Shown here: positions 45,497-54,482 of the stretch, piece by piece
Layout of the letters: each line of letters starts with the position of its first letter
Position numbering within the stretch: the first letter of the stretch is position 1
Assembly: GCA_016795365.1 (NCBI GenBank)
Contig: JAEUHN010000046.1
Location: 62,001-126,000 of the forward strand
Direction of reading: 5' to 3'
DNA: 64,000 nt
DNA from: Verrucomicrobiaceae bacterium
GTDB taxonomy: Bacteria > Verrucomicrobiota > Verrucomicrobiia > Verrucomicrobiales > Verrucomicrobiaceae
Notes under the pieces: generated by a model
What the model was told of the DNA's origin: nothing
What the model saw: only the letters and a program-made list of their open reading frames with translations
Database searches by the model: none
Program-made: the position numbers and the translations under genes

Positions 45497-46945
45497 ATGA
45501 ACCGCCCCCATCTCTGCTCGCGCCGCCACTTCCTGCACGCCAACGGCTTCGGCCTTGGCACGCTGGCACTTGCTTCGTTGCTGGAACGCGACGGGTTGCT
45601 CGCTGCGCCAGTGAAGCCGGAGTCCTTTGGTCAGGCACGCTATGATTTGACGCCGAAGAAGCCGCACTTCGAGGGCACGGCGAAGGCCATGATATCGCTT
45701 TTCATGATGGGCGGGCCTTCGCAGATGGATCTCTTCGATCCGAAGCCCATGCTCACGAAGTATCATGGACAGAAGTTCCCCGGCGAGATCAAGTATGACA
45801 ATCTCGCGCAGGCCTCGTCGAAGGTCTTTGGCTCGCCGTGGACCTTCAAGAAGCACGGGCAGTGCGGCATGGAGATCAGCGAGTTGCTGCCCAATCTGGC
45901 CAAGGTGGTCGATGAGATCACCCTCATTCGTTCGATGAGTTCCGGCGTGAGCAATCACGCGCAAGGGCTCTACGCGATGAACGCGGGTCGCATCGTGTCG
46001 GGGCGTCCCGCGCTGGGCTCGTGGCTCACGTATGGTCTCGGCAGCGAGACGGACGATCTGCCTGCCTACATGGTGCTTTCGCATCCCAAAGGACTGCCCA
46101 CCTTCAGCGGTGAACACTTTACCAATGGCTGGCTGCCTGCGCTGTATCAGGGCACGCTCATACGTCCGACCGAGCCCCGCATTCTCAACCTCGATCCGCC
46201 CCCCTCGCTCGCGGGCAAGCCGCAGGAGCGTCAACTGGCGCTGCTGAAGGCATTCAATGAAGAGCATCTGTCCCAGCATCCGGGCGAACTCGATCTTCAA
46301 GCGCGCATCTCCAGCTACGAACTCGCGGCGAAGATGCAAACTGCCGCCAAGGAGGCACTCGACATCTCGAACGAGCCCGCGCACGTGAAGAAGCTTTACG
46401 GTGTCGACAATCCGATCACCAGCGATTACGCGACGCGTTGCATCATTGCCCGCCGTCTCATCGAGCGCGGTGTTCGCTACGTGCAGGTGCTCAATGCCGG
46501 GCAGTCTTGGGACCAGCATGGATCCCTCATCACCGCGCTGCCGACGAACTGCGCGGCCACCGATCAGCCCAGTGCCGCCCTCATTCTCGACCTCAAGCAA
46601 CGTGGCCTGCTTGATACGACCGTCGTTCACTGGGGCGGTGAAATGGGCAGGCTGCCCGTGCTGCAAAACGATGCCGGTCGTGAGAAGTGGGGTCGCGATC
46701 ACAACACCTATGGCTTCAGCATGTGGATGGCGGGCGGCGGCTTCAAGAAAGGCTATGTCCATGGCGAAACTGACGAGTGGAGCCACAAGGCCGTCATCGA
46801 CGAGGTGAAGCACTTCGACTACCACGCCACCCTTCTGCACGCCTTCGGCCTCGATCACACCAAGCTTACCTACAAACGCAATGGCCTCGCCGCGTCACTG
46901 ACAGACAACCAGGGTGCCAAGGTGGTGTCGCAGTTGCTGGCATGA
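45497..46945 (+). CDS. DUF1501-domain (sulfatase/alkaline-phosphatase-fold) protein
   Basis: A twin-arginine-like N-terminus (SRRHFLHANGFGLGTLALASLL) is followed by the DUF1501 core: AMISLFMMGGPSQMDLFDPKP near residue 70, SELLPNLAKVVDEITLIRSM, NHAQGLYAMNAG near 155, GVRYVQVLNAGQSWDQHGS near 320, VHWGGEMGRLP and GRDHNTYGFSMWMAGGG near 395. Met/Asp/His residues in these segments fit the metal centre of the alkaline phosphatase superfamily. It is a periplasmic protein of unproven substrate, usually encoded beside DUF1549- or DUF1592-type cytochrome proteins, and here divergent from one. Confidence 0.9.
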   Translation: MNRPHLCSRRHFLHANGFGLGTLALASLLERDGLLAAPVKPESFGQARYDLTPKKPHFEGTAKAMISLFMMGGPSQMDLFDPKPMLTKYHGQKFPGEIKYDNLAQASSKVFGSPWTFKKHGQCGMEISELLPNLAKVVDEITLIRSMSSGVSNHAQGLYAMNAGRIVSGRPALGSWLTYGLGSETDDLPAYMVLSHPKGLPTFSGEHFTNGWLPALYQGTLIRPTEPRILNLDPPPSLAGKPQERQLALLKAFNEEHLSQHPGELDLQARISSYELAAKMQTAAKEALDISNEPAHVKKLYGVDNPITSDYATRCIIARRLIERGVRYVQVLNAGQSWDQHGSLITALPTNCAATDQPSAALILDLKQRGLLDTTVVHWGGEMGRLPVLQNDAGREKWGRDHNTYGFSMWMAGGGFKKGYVHGETDEWSHKAVIDEVKHFDYHATLLHAFGLDHTKLTYKRNGLAASLTDNQGAKVVSQLLA

Positions 46946-47073
46946 GCGTATAGTCTGATCGCGAGACGAGCCCGCGTCATCGGAGCATTAGCGTGAATAG
47001 TTGTGTCAGTGAGGTTGGAGCCCGTTGCAAAGCTTCCTCATTTTCGATGCGGCGACTGTGTTACCGCATCGGT

Positions 47074-47154
47074 GCTGGAGTTCAGGCTTCAGCCTGCGGC
47101 GATGGACGAGCTTGTTGGCAACGTGCTCCCGCGGCCTCAAGGCTGAACTCCAGC
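47074..47154. repeat. Inverted repeat in the DUF1501-RTX gap
   Basis: GCTGGAGTTCAGGCTT (47074-47089) pairs with AAGGCTGAACTCCAGC (47139-47154) at 15 of 16 positions, with about 50 bp between. The rest of the 46946-47356 gap shows no gene that I can support. Confidence 0.75.
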
Positions 47155-47356
47155 GCTTCATCGGTCGCCTTCCGCCTCTGCGCTCGCTGGGCGATGCTGC
47201 CACCGACTCACGGCGACTCCTCTCGTCCGCTGAAAGTAGAACCACAAACTTTTTTCCACCGACCTGTAACACCTCACGGCAGCTGGTTCTCTCCCGCCTG
47301 AACACCGCCAGCAAGGCGGCATACGAGCGAAACACGAACCCAACAAACACACTGCC

Positions 47357-48355
47357 ATGAAAACCAAACTGAACCTCACTCTGCTGGCCACTGCGGCCAT
47401 GCTTTCGTCCAACGTCGCCTCCGCGCAGACGCCGCTCCCTCCGCCGCCTGCGGGCATGTTGCCCATCGACGGCGTGATCCTGCAACTCATGACCAATGGC
47501 TTCATCGTCGGCAATACCGGTGCCGACCGGCTGTGCGGCGGCATGGATGATGATCAACTCCACGGCAACGACGGTGACGACACTATCACAGGCGACGCAG
47601 GCAATGACACCCTCTACGGCGGCAACGGCGCGGACACCCTCTACGGCGGCAACGGCGCGGACACCCTCTATGGCGGCAATGGTGCGGATACGGTTCGCTC
47701 GCGCACTGTAGCCCAGTCCATCAATGGTGATGAAGGTGCGGACACGGTGATCTCGCCTCCCGTGTGGCGTGGATTGTTCAGCGACACGTTAGGCGTTGTT
47801 GGTGGCGATGGCGCTGACTTCGGGCGGGACTCAGGCGGCTCTCTCACGGCACGCACGGTCGCGGACGCTGCTGGAACCGTGGGCGTGCCAGTGAATCGCG
47901 GTATGACGACCGATCCGCTTGGCATTGTCGGAGGTGATGGCATGGACTTCCTGACGGGTGGCTCCACCGCACGCACGGCTGCGCCCGACAACGGCACAGC
48001 GGTTCCTCCGGGCTCCCAGGGCATCGTCTCTGATTCGCTGGGTGTGACCGGCTCCGCTGGAGCCCTCTCCTACCTCACCAGCGTGCAGTATCCGTATGGC
48101 ATCGTCTCTGGTCCCATCGTGAATCGTGGCTTGGAAAGCGATCCAATGGGCATCAATGGCGATGAAGGTGCGGATGTGGCGGCAGCGACTGCTGCTGCGC
48201 GGAACGCCCACCTCAGTGTCGGTGGTGTTGGCACTGGCTCCTTCACCTGCGATCCGATGGATGACGACTCCCTCTTCCAACTCTTCACCGGTCTCTGGGG
48301 CGGTGGTGGCACCGATGCACGCGGCGACAATCCCACGCTGCCAGCCACGAAGTAA
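47357..48355 (+). CDS. RTX-like calcium-binding secreted protein with extra degenerate repeats
   Basis: A signal peptide (MKTKLNLTLLATAAMLSSNVASAQ) precedes nonapeptide RTX repeats (GNDGDDTIT, GDAGNDTLY, then GGNGADTLY three times; about residues 52-131). Each should bind Ca2+ in a parallel beta-roll. The C-terminal half carries four spaced copies of a different motif, (R/Q)G(L/M/I)xxD(S/T/P)(L/M)G(V/I)xGxxG, at about 138, 181, 221 and 257. No type I secretion genes are near. The calcium repeats and the simple signal peptide suggest export by Sec to the periplasm or surface. It lies upstream of a sigma factor, past a hairpin. Confidence 0.8.
   Translation: MKTKLNLTLLATAAMLSSNVASAQTPLPPPPAGMLPIDGVILQLMTNGFIVGNTGADRLCGGMDDDQLHGNDGDDTITGDAGNDTLYGGNGADTLYGGNGADTLYGGNGADTVRSRTVAQSINGDEGADTVISPPVWRGLFSDTLGVVGGDGADFGRDSGGSLTARTVADAAGTVGVPVNRGMTTDPLGIVGGDGMDFLTGGSTARTAAPDNGTAVPPGSQGIVSDSLGVTGSAGALSYLTSVQYPYGIVSGPIVNRGLESDPMGINGDEGADVAAATAAARNAHLSVGGVGTGSFTCDPMDDDSLFQLFTGLWGGGGTDARGDNPTLPATK
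47607..47687. repeat. 27-bp tandem repeat in the RTX gene
   Basis: Three 27-bp units, the first two identical and the third differing at a few synonymous positions, code for the GGNGADTLY block. The identity points to recent expansion. Confidence 0.9.
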
Positions 48356-48380
48356 TCCCTCACCCACGAACGAACCCCTC

Positions 48381-48410
48381 GCGACCAGTCCGCACGCACG
48401 GGCTGGTCGC
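48381..48410 (+). terminator. Hairpin between the RTX and sigma-factor genes
   Basis: GCGACCAGTCC / GGGCTGGTCGC (10 of 11 paired) with an 8-nt loop, 26 bp after the RTX stop. No T-run follows, so it may be a weak terminator or RNA processing site. Confidence 0.42.
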
Positions 48411-48438
48411 TTGCGCGTTCATCAGGAGACCACTTCCC

Positions 48439-49221
48439 ATGCACTCATCATCCATCTTGATTCCACGGCCTGATCCGGTTCAGAATGCCGTCGTGAGCGA
48501 CACTCCCACCGCCAGCATCTTCCCCGCCACACCGTGGTCGCAGCTCATGCGATTGCGCGGTGATGACGAGTCGGCACGCGCGGCGCTGGCGAATGTCTGC
48601 AAGCTCTACTGGTTCCCCGTCTATGCCTACATCCGCAGCAAGGGCAATGCGCCTCACGATGCGGAAGACTTGGCGCAGGGCTTCTTCCTGCGACTGCTGG
48701 AACGCGAGGACCTGGCCAGCGTGGACCAGCGCGATGGACGCCTGCGCAACTTCCTGCTCGCGGCGATCAAGAACTTCATGAGCTACACACATCGTCACGA
48801 CGTGGCGCAGAAGCGCGGTGGCCGCGTGGAGCGTGTGTCGCTGGATGTGGAATGGGCAGAGGGTCGGTTGCAAAACGAACTCAGCTACTCCGCTGATCCT
48901 GATCGGTTGTTCGAGCAGCGCTGGGCGCTCACGTTGCTAGAGAATGTGCTCGGTGAATTGCGCGGCGAATACCAGCGCACGCATCGCGGTGAAGTCTTCG
49001 AGGCGCTTAGTGGCTTTCTCTCCGTGGGCGAAGCACCGAGCTACGCGGACGTGGCGCAGCGCCTGGGCATCACAGAACAAAACGCCCGCGTGGCCGCGCA
49101 TCGACTGCGCAAGCGCTACCGCGATCTCTTGCAGAAGCACATCGAGGCCACCGTCGATTCGCCGGAGGAAGCGGACGCGGAACTCGATCACCTGCTCACC
49201 GTTTTCTCCACCTCCCGCTGA
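48439..49221 (+). CDS. ECF-like RNA polymerase sigma factor
   Basis: The 260-residue protein has sigma region 2 (about 30-110: TPWSQLMRLRGDDESARAALANVCKLYWFPVYAYIR, EDLAQGFFLRLLE, RLRNFLLAAIKNFM) and region 4 near 210 (PSYADVAQRLGITEQNARVAAHRLRKRYRDLL, a helix-turn-helix). The linker between them is long for an ECF factor. Region 3 is absent. The stop overlaps the start of the next gene (TGATG), a Ser/Thr kinase; in Planctomycetes and Vibrio similar pairs show kinase control of the sigma factor. Target promoters are unknown. Confidence 0.87.
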   Translation: MHSSSILIPRPDPVQNAVVSDTPTASIFPATPWSQLMRLRGDDESARAALANVCKLYWFPVYAYIRSKGNAPHDAEDLAQGFFLRLLEREDLASVDQRDGRLRNFLLAAIKNFMSYTHRHDVAQKRGGRVERVSLDVEWAEGRLQNELSYSADPDRLFEQRWALTLLENVLGELRGEYQRTHRGEVFEALSGFLSVGEAPSYADVAQRLGITEQNARVAAHRLRKRYRDLLQKHIEATVDSPEEADAELDHLLTVFSTSR

Positions 49222-52200
49222 TGCCGAACCTCTGTCCCACCTGCGGCCACGCGCTGCCAGCGAACGCACCGCTGGGCTTCTGCCCCACGTGCCTGCTGCG
49301 CGGTGGTGTGACGATGGATTCGTTTGAAGCAACGATCGAACCCGCGATCACCACGTCGGAGGCACCGATGCTCGGTGGTCGGTATCAGCTCGGAGCCAAG
49401 CTGGGCGAAGGTGGATTCGGTGTCGTGTTCGAAGCCGAGCAGACCGAGCCGCTGCGTCGCACCGTGGCGATCAAGGTGCTGAAGCCCGGCATGGATTCGC
49501 GGCAGGTCATGGCGCGCTTCGATGCAGAGCGGCAGACGCTCGCGCTGCTGGAGCATCCGCACATCGCGCGCGTGCTGGATGCGGGCGAGACCACGGACGG
49601 GCGGCCTTTCTTCGTGATGGAGCGCGTGCGTGGCGAGTCGGTCACGACGTATGTGAAGTCGCGCGCCATGCCGCTCGATCAGCGCTTGCTGCTCTTCGCC
49701 GCGATCTGTGATGCGGTTCACTACGCGCACCAGAAAGGCATCATCCATCGCGACATCAAACCCTCGAACATCCTCATCGACGACACCAGCGGACAGCCGC
49801 AGCCGAAGGTGATCGACTTCGGCATCGCGAAGGCCATCGAAGGTCCACTCACGGATCGCACCGTCTTCACCGGCATGGATCAAGTGCTCGGCACGCCCGG
49901 CTACATCAGCCCCGAGCAGATCGAGCACGGCGCAGGCATCGTGGACATCCGCGCGGATGTGTATGCGCTCGGCTCCTTGCTTTACGAGCTGCTGTGCGAT
50001 GTGCCCGTGGTCGATGCCTCCGCCTTTGCTGGCAAGCCGCTGGCCCAAGCCGTGCGCGAATTGGCCGAGCATGTGCCGCTGCGTCCATCGCAGAGGAAGC
50101 CCGAACTGCGCGGCGACCTCGATGCGATCACGCTCAAGGCGCTCGCGATTGATCCCGAGCTTCGCTACGCCAGCGCGGATGCCTTTGCGGAAGATGTGCG
50201 CCGCCACCTGCGCCACGAGCCGATTCTCGCGCGGCAGCCCAGCCAAATTTACCTGATGAAGAAGTTCGCGCGTCGGCATCGCGTGGGCGTGGTGGCCTCG
50301 CTCGCGACGCTGCTGGTGCTCATCGCGGCCAGCGTGGCGATCACGATGCTTTACTTCGACATGCGCCACGAGCGCGATGGCAAGCAACGCGAGAAGGACA
50401 AGGTGGATGCGATGCTGGTGGAGGCGCGGCGCACGGCCTCGATGCGCGACTTCCGCGAAGCCCGTGCGAAGAGCGAGCGCGGCAGCCATGCAGAGGCCGT
50501 GGCCTACCTTTGCCGAGCCAATCGCATCGACCCTGCGAATGGCGTGGCCGCTGCCTACCTCGCCTCCGAGCTGGCGTATGCGCATCTCTCGCGTCAGGTC
50601 GCTCCCGTGCTCACGCCGCCGGAGGGCTATACCGAGATGCCGCTGATCGGTGTGAGTTCCGGTGCGCAGCAAGTCATCGCCGTGTGCGAGGGGCCGGACC
50701 GCCCCGCACTGCTGCTGCGCTGGTCGTTGAGCGATGGCACGCTGAAGCAGCATCCGTTGGAAGCCGCCGCTCGCTCCCTGCTCGTCACACCCGATGAGCA
50801 GTGCGTGATGCTCGGCCTCGCCAATGGCCAGCTCGTCGAGTGCGATCTGCGACTGGAGCAACTGCGCGCCTTTCCGCCTGCGATGGACGGCGCGATCACT
50901 GCGATGAGCTGCACGCCTGATGGCACGCATCTCGTGTGCGGTTCGTCCACCGGTCAGGTGCGGCTGTGGAATCTGAGCAAGCGAGAGGCCGTGGGCGAGG
51001 CCTTCACCGTCAGAGACGAGGTGACGAAGATCTCGCTCAGCGCCGCTGCTGATCTCGCGCTCGTCGTATGCGGCGATCAGTTGTCGCTGGTCAATCCTGC
51101 GCGTCCAGGCCAGCGCTCGGCACCCTTGACGCTCGGTGGACTCGGTGGCGTGGCCTTGCAGGCGCAGGGACACATCCTGCTCGCTGGCATGGCGAATGGT
51201 CAGGCGCAGTTGCGCGACCTCGACACTGGCAAGTTCATCGGCTGGCCGCTGCCGCATCGCGGACCCGTCACCGCAGCGGCGTTCGCCACCGATGGCGGCG
51301 TGGTGGTCACCGGCGATGCCAGCGGCGGACTGTATGGATGGGATGCACGCACGGGGCAGCCGACCGGCGAAACGGTGCGCATGGACGGAGAAGTCATGTT
51401 TTGCCAGGCCACGGCCCAGCATGGTTCCGTGCTCGCCGTTTCTGATCATGGCGAGGTGCGGCTGTGGGAGCCCGCGATGGACCAGGTCACCGTGCATCGC
51501 GTGCGCAAACCATTACGCGCGGCGGCCATGAGCCGCTACGGCACGCTCGTGGCGCTGTCGCAGCGTGATGCCAGCTCCATCCAGGTGTGGGAGATGAACG
51601 GCCGCATGATCGAGCCGCGCTACCTCACCTCGTCGGATCGACGCCCCGAAGCTGCACGCGCCGTGATGAAGTCCGCGCCGCCAGATTTGGCAGACGCCGA
51701 AGTGTTCGGCTGGGATGCGGAGGGTGCGCGGTTCGCCATCGCCGATGCTGCGGGCAGAGTGAGCATCGGTCCCGCTCCGGTCGTGCATGTTCAGGTCCGT
51801 GCTGGCATCAAGGTGATGGCCCTCGCTTCGGATGCGAAACATGTGGCCACCGCAGGCACGGATCGAAACGTCAGCCTCTGGCGCGTGACCGCTGGCAAGC
51901 CGGTGCCGCTGGAGCTTCAGCACAACAGTCTCATCCAGCATCTCGCCTTCACGCCCGATGGGCAGCGGCTCGTCACCGTCACCGATGAAGGCGAACTGCG
52001 CTGCTGGGACGTCGCGACCGGCGAACCGCTCATGCCTTCCGTGAATCGCGGCGAGAGCATCAAGTCGCTCTGCCTTGCCGCAGAAGGCCGCATGGTCTGC
52101 TACGAGCGGCACGGCGGCGGATGGTTCCTGTTCCCCATTCCGCAACGTCGCGGCCCGCTGCCCGAGTGGCTGCTGCAAGTGGCTGAGGCGCTTGCGCGTC

Positions 52201-52475
52201 GTCGCCTCACCGACAACGGCAGCACCGAGACGCTCTCGTATGCCGCCATCGGCAAGGCCATCGCCTCCATCCCGCGCGAGAGCGCCGTCGATGACCTCGC
52301 CATGCGCCAGCTCTCCCGCTGGCTCGTCTCCGATCCCTCCCGCCGCCCCCTCTGGCCCGACGACGAAGGCACCTTCGCCGACTACCTCAACGACCTCATC
52401 CGCACCCACGACACTGCCGCGCTGCGCGAAGTCCTGCGCTTTGATCCCCTCAATCCCGCAGCCGCACGGCAGTAG
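49221..52475 (+). CDS. Ser/Thr protein kinase with WD40 sensor domain
   Basis: Residues 4-27 form a small zinc ribbon (LCPTCGHALP...FCPTCLLRG). The kinase domain (about 52-330) has GGRYQLGAKLGEGGFGVVFEAEQ, the VAIKVLKPG lysine, IIHRDIKPSNILID and VIDFGIAKAIE, all catalytic residues in place. A single transmembrane helix near 355-378 (RVGVVASLATLLVLIAASVAITML) puts the rest outside the cytoplasm. The C-terminal 650 residues have WD40-like repeats with TAMSCTPDGTHLVCGSSTGQVRLWNL and HLAFTPDGQRLVTVTDEGELRCWDV. This is the common Planctomycetes/Verrucomicrobia layout. Overlap with the upstream sigma gene implies the two are made together and that the kinase probably regulates it. Confidence 0.92.
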   Translation: MPNLCPTCGHALPANAPLGFCPTCLLRGGVTMDSFEATIEPAITTSEAPMLGGRYQLGAKLGEGGFGVVFEAEQTEPLRRTVAIKVLKPGMDSRQVMARFDAERQTLALLEHPHIARVLDAGETTDGRPFFVMERVRGESVTTYVKSRAMPLDQRLLLFAAICDAVHYAHQKGIIHRDIKPSNILIDDTSGQPQPKVIDFGIAKAIEGPLTDRTVFTGMDQVLGTPGYISPEQIEHGAGIVDIRADVYALGSLLYELLCDVPVVDASAFAGKPLAQAVRELAEHVPLRPSQRKPELRGDLDAITLKALAIDPELRYASADAFAEDVRRHLRHEPILARQPSQIYLMKKFARRHRVGVVASLATLLVLIAASVAITMLYFDMRHERDGKQREKDKVDAMLVEARRTASMRDFREARAKSERGSHAEAVAYLCRANRIDPANGVAAAYLASELAYAHLSRQVAPVLTPPEGYTEMPLIGVSSGAQQVIAVCEGPDRPALLLRWSLSDGTLKQHPLEAAARSLLVTPDEQCVMLGLANGQLVECDLRLEQLRAFPPAMDGAITAMSCTPDGTHLVCGSSTGQVRLWNLSKREAVGEAFTVRDEVTKISLSAAADLALVVCGDQLSLVNPARPGQRSAPLTLGGLGGVALQAQGHILLAGMANGQAQLRDLDTGKFIGWPLPHRGPVTAAAFATDGGVVVTGDASGGLYGWDARTGQPTGETVRMDGEVMFCQATAQHGSVLAVSDHGEVRLWEPAMDQVTVHRVRKPLRAAAMSRYGTLVALSQRDASSIQVWEMNGRMIEPRYLTSSDRRPEAARAVMKSAPPDLADAEVFGWDAEGARFAIADAAGRVSIGPAPVVHVQVRAGIKVMALASDAKHVATAGTDRNVSLWRVTAGKPVPLELQHNSLIQHLAFTPDGQRLVTVTDEGELRCWDVATGEPLMPSVNRGESIKSLCLAAEGRMVCYERHGGGWFLFPIPQRRGPLPEWLLQVAEALARRRLTDNGSTETLSYAAIGKAIASIPRESAVDDLAMRQLSRWLVSDPSRRPLWPDDEGTFADYLNDLIRTHDTAALREVLRFDPLNPAAARQ

Positions 52476-52531
52476 CGATGGCGAGGAACACTTCGCGTGA
52501 AGTTGTCGGCGACGGCCTCGGAAGCGATGAA

Positions 52532-53434
52532 TTAGAGCGCAAGCAAGGCCTGCTGACTGCGAACGGGTGCCACCACTTCCTCGCCCTCCAACGCAAAGTT
52601 TGAGATCAGCGCCTCGATCATCGGATGCCGCAGATCTTCGGACGACCCTACATGGTAGAAGTGCTCGCGCTTTTGCATGTAGAATCCAGGGCGGCTCCAG
52701 AGCAGCTCAATCGCGGTGTTCGAGCGGAACTCATTGCTATGCCAAGTCGAGAGCAGGAAGTCGCAAGGAAGGGAGCCGAGACCAGAGGCCAGCGCTGTTT
52801 CGTCTTCGTCGGACCACGAGTTGAAATAGTCCACATGTCGCCCTGCATACGGCGGGTCCGCATAGACAAAGTCATCGGGCTGGGCGCTCGCCAACGTCTG
52901 CCGAAAATCCTGAACCTCGAAAGTCCAGTCAACGGTTCGCAACACCTGGGCGATCTGCCGCACTTGGTTGGTGATCTTGGTGACGTATGCTTGTGCGAAT
53001 CGTTCCGGCTTGTGGCAGTAGGGCACATTGAACTGCCCTTTGCGGTTGAAGCGAATGACCCCGTTGAAGCACGACCGATTGAGGAAAAGAAAGTCGAGCG
53101 GTGTGGGTGCCGCATTGAACCGGGTGCGCACCTCGTAGTAGTAGGGCTCGCCCTGAGATTTGAGTTTCTCTCCTTCACTGGTGAGGAAGTCCTTGGCAAC
53201 AGCCGCCGTGAGCTTCCCTGATTGAATGTCGCGGTAAAGGTTGATGATATGGAGGTTGGTGTCGCACAGCATAGCCTTCTTTGGCTGCACGTTAAGCGCC
53301 ACTACGCCGGAGCCGCAAAAGGGTTCCACCCACCGTGAGTAGTCTCTCGGCTGAGCGATCTTTTGGATCGCCGAGACCAGCTTGGTTTTGATGCCCTGGC
53401 ACTTGAGCGGCGGCACTAGTGGAGGTCCACTCAT
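52532..53434 (-). CDS. DNA adenine methyltransferase, EcoRV-type (Dam family)
   Basis: A class alpha D12 N6-adenine methylase of 300 residues. The N-terminal PPLKCQGIKTKLVSAIQKI and VEPFCGSGVVALNV (motif I), LDFLFLNRSCFNGVIRFN, and VYADPPYAGRHVDYFNSW (motif IV, DPPY) match M.EcoRV closely, as does EHFYHVGSSEDLRHPMIEALI at the end. It should methylate adenine in GATATC and so protect against the nuclease. It lies downstream of the restriction gene and its ATG overlaps that gene's stop (ATGA), so it is co-translated. No control protein gene is present. Confidence 0.9.
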   Translation of the reverse strand: MSGPPLVPPLKCQGIKTKLVSAIQKIAQPRDYSRWVEPFCGSGVVALNVQPKKAMLCDTNLHIINLYRDIQSGKLTAAVAKDFLTSEGEKLKSQGEPYYYEVRTRFNAAPTPLDFLFLNRSCFNGVIRFNRKGQFNVPYCHKPERFAQAYVTKITNQVRQIAQVLRTVDWTFEVQDFRQTLASAQPDDFVYADPPYAGRHVDYFNSWSDEDETALASGLGSLPCDFLLSTWHSNEFRSNTAIELLWSRPGFYMQKREHFYHVGSSEDLRHPMIEALISNFALEGEEVVAPVRSQQALLAL

Positions 53435-54303
53435 GGCTCTTCCTCCTCGGTTTCGGGTTCATCTTCGACCAGAGCCGCGATGTCTCGGGCGTGAGCTTTC
53501 AAGGTGTCCGTGCCGCGTTGCTTGTATTCCAAGTAGGTCTTCAGGTTCATGTAGGGGCGCTTCACGCCCAAAGCCTCGGCCATGTCTCGCGTCAGATAAT
53601 ACATCCAGTAGTCGTCATAAACTTCCTCTCCAAGCGAGGCGAAGGGGCCAGACCCGCTGACGAGTGTCGCGATGGTGTCAACGGAACCAATGTTCTTCGT
53701 GTTCCCGCTTCCAGGTCGTGCGGTGGCAATGCGGAACTTGGGTTGAGCGAAGAACTCGAAATCTTTGATGACTGAGGGGATTCCTGCCAGATCAGAAAGC
53801 GTGAACTGCTTTCGCTCGTCCGCCACCTCGTCGCACTTGCTGTAGATCACCCCCAGCACGAAATGCGCCGCATACTGATTGTAGGAGTAGAGCGTGTTCT
53901 TGTTGCTGTCTCTGTTTCTGAAATAGCCCGTGAAGGCTCCGAGCGTCATGCCGTTCACCTTCGAGTCGCTTTCCCTGTAGGTGCTCTTGATATCGACGGC
54001 AAACCGATTGCCCGAGGCCTTGTGGGTGAAGGTCAAATCGGGATAGAAGTTCTGGTGCTGGCACAGCTCAATTTCCAAATCGTGGGTTTTGGCAAACTCG
54101 ACGAACATGGGGAACAGAAGCAACTCCAGAACCTTCGAGACGATCTTGGTATCAACAGAAATGGAATAGATGTTTTGGTAAACATCGATAAACCCTTTGA
54201 TTATCCACTCTCCTTCGTCCGTGGCGACGGCCTTCGCGAACGACGAGGCGTGTGTTTGGAGATGGGTGAGGAATTGATCGGAGGTCATCTGAAGATTTGT
54301 CAT
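53431..54303 (-). CDS. EcoRV-like type II restriction endonuclease
   Basis: The sequence aligns along much of its length with R.EcoRV: FYPDLTF (EcoRV HYPDFTL, Asp74), FAVDIKSTY (IAIDIKTTY, Asp90 and Lys92), LGAFTGYFRNR, YNQYAAHFVLGVIYSK and the Q-loop region GSGNTKNIGSV (EcoRV GSGNTTNIGSI). All catalytic residues are retained, so a GATATC-specific enzyme is predicted. The start is placed at MTNLQMTSDQFL (54303). The C-terminus has an acidic extension (VEDEPETEEEEP) not present in EcoRV. Several segments of the gene are near 45-50% GC, below most neighbours, in keeping with transfer. The gene is first in the R-M operon. Confidence 0.9.
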   Translation of the reverse strand: MTNLQMTSDQFLTHLQTHASSFAKAVATDEGEWIIKGFIDVYQNIYSISVDTKIVSKVLELLLFPMFVEFAKTHDLEIELCQHQNFYPDLTFTHKASGNRFAVDIKSTYRESDSKVNGMTLGAFTGYFRNRDSNKNTLYSYNQYAAHFVLGVIYSKCDEVADERKQFTLSDLAGIPSVIKDFEFFAQPKFRIATARPGSGNTKNIGSVDTIATLVSGSGPFASLGEEVYDDYWMYYLTRDMAEALGVKRPYMNLKTYLEYKQRGTDTLKAHARDIAALVEDEPETEEEEP

Positions 54304-54366
54304 GCTAGCCATATCCGAAGGTCATCACAAGGTTTACTCATTCTCCGACCCGATGCGGCGTGGCGG

Positions 54367-54482
54367 CGGGAGGATAGACGTCCACGTCTGTCGATGGCAT
54401 GGGGCTTTCCAGCCCTCAGGCTCTTGCCGCATGGAGGCAGGAATGCCTCATGCCCCTGACAGACCAGAGGTCTATCCTCCCG
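54367..54482. repeat. Nested inverted repeat A
   Basis: CGGGAGGATAGAC (54367-54379) and GTCTATCCTCCCG (54470-54482) pair at 13 of 13. Inner arms GTCTGTC (54386-54392) and GACAGAC (54458-54464) also pair. Confidence 0.82.

Noticed and set aside
45410..46858. A 482-codon open frame opposite the DUF1501 gene
   Set aside because: Antisense shadow of a well-supported gene.
47607..47687. 27-bp repeats considered as a CRISPR array
   Set aside because: They are contiguous with no spacers and code for RTX nonapeptides in frame.
49188..51497. A 769-codon open frame opposite the WD40 kinase
   Set aside because: It is antisense to a kinase with all catalytic motifs; the product is His/Arg rich and motif-free.
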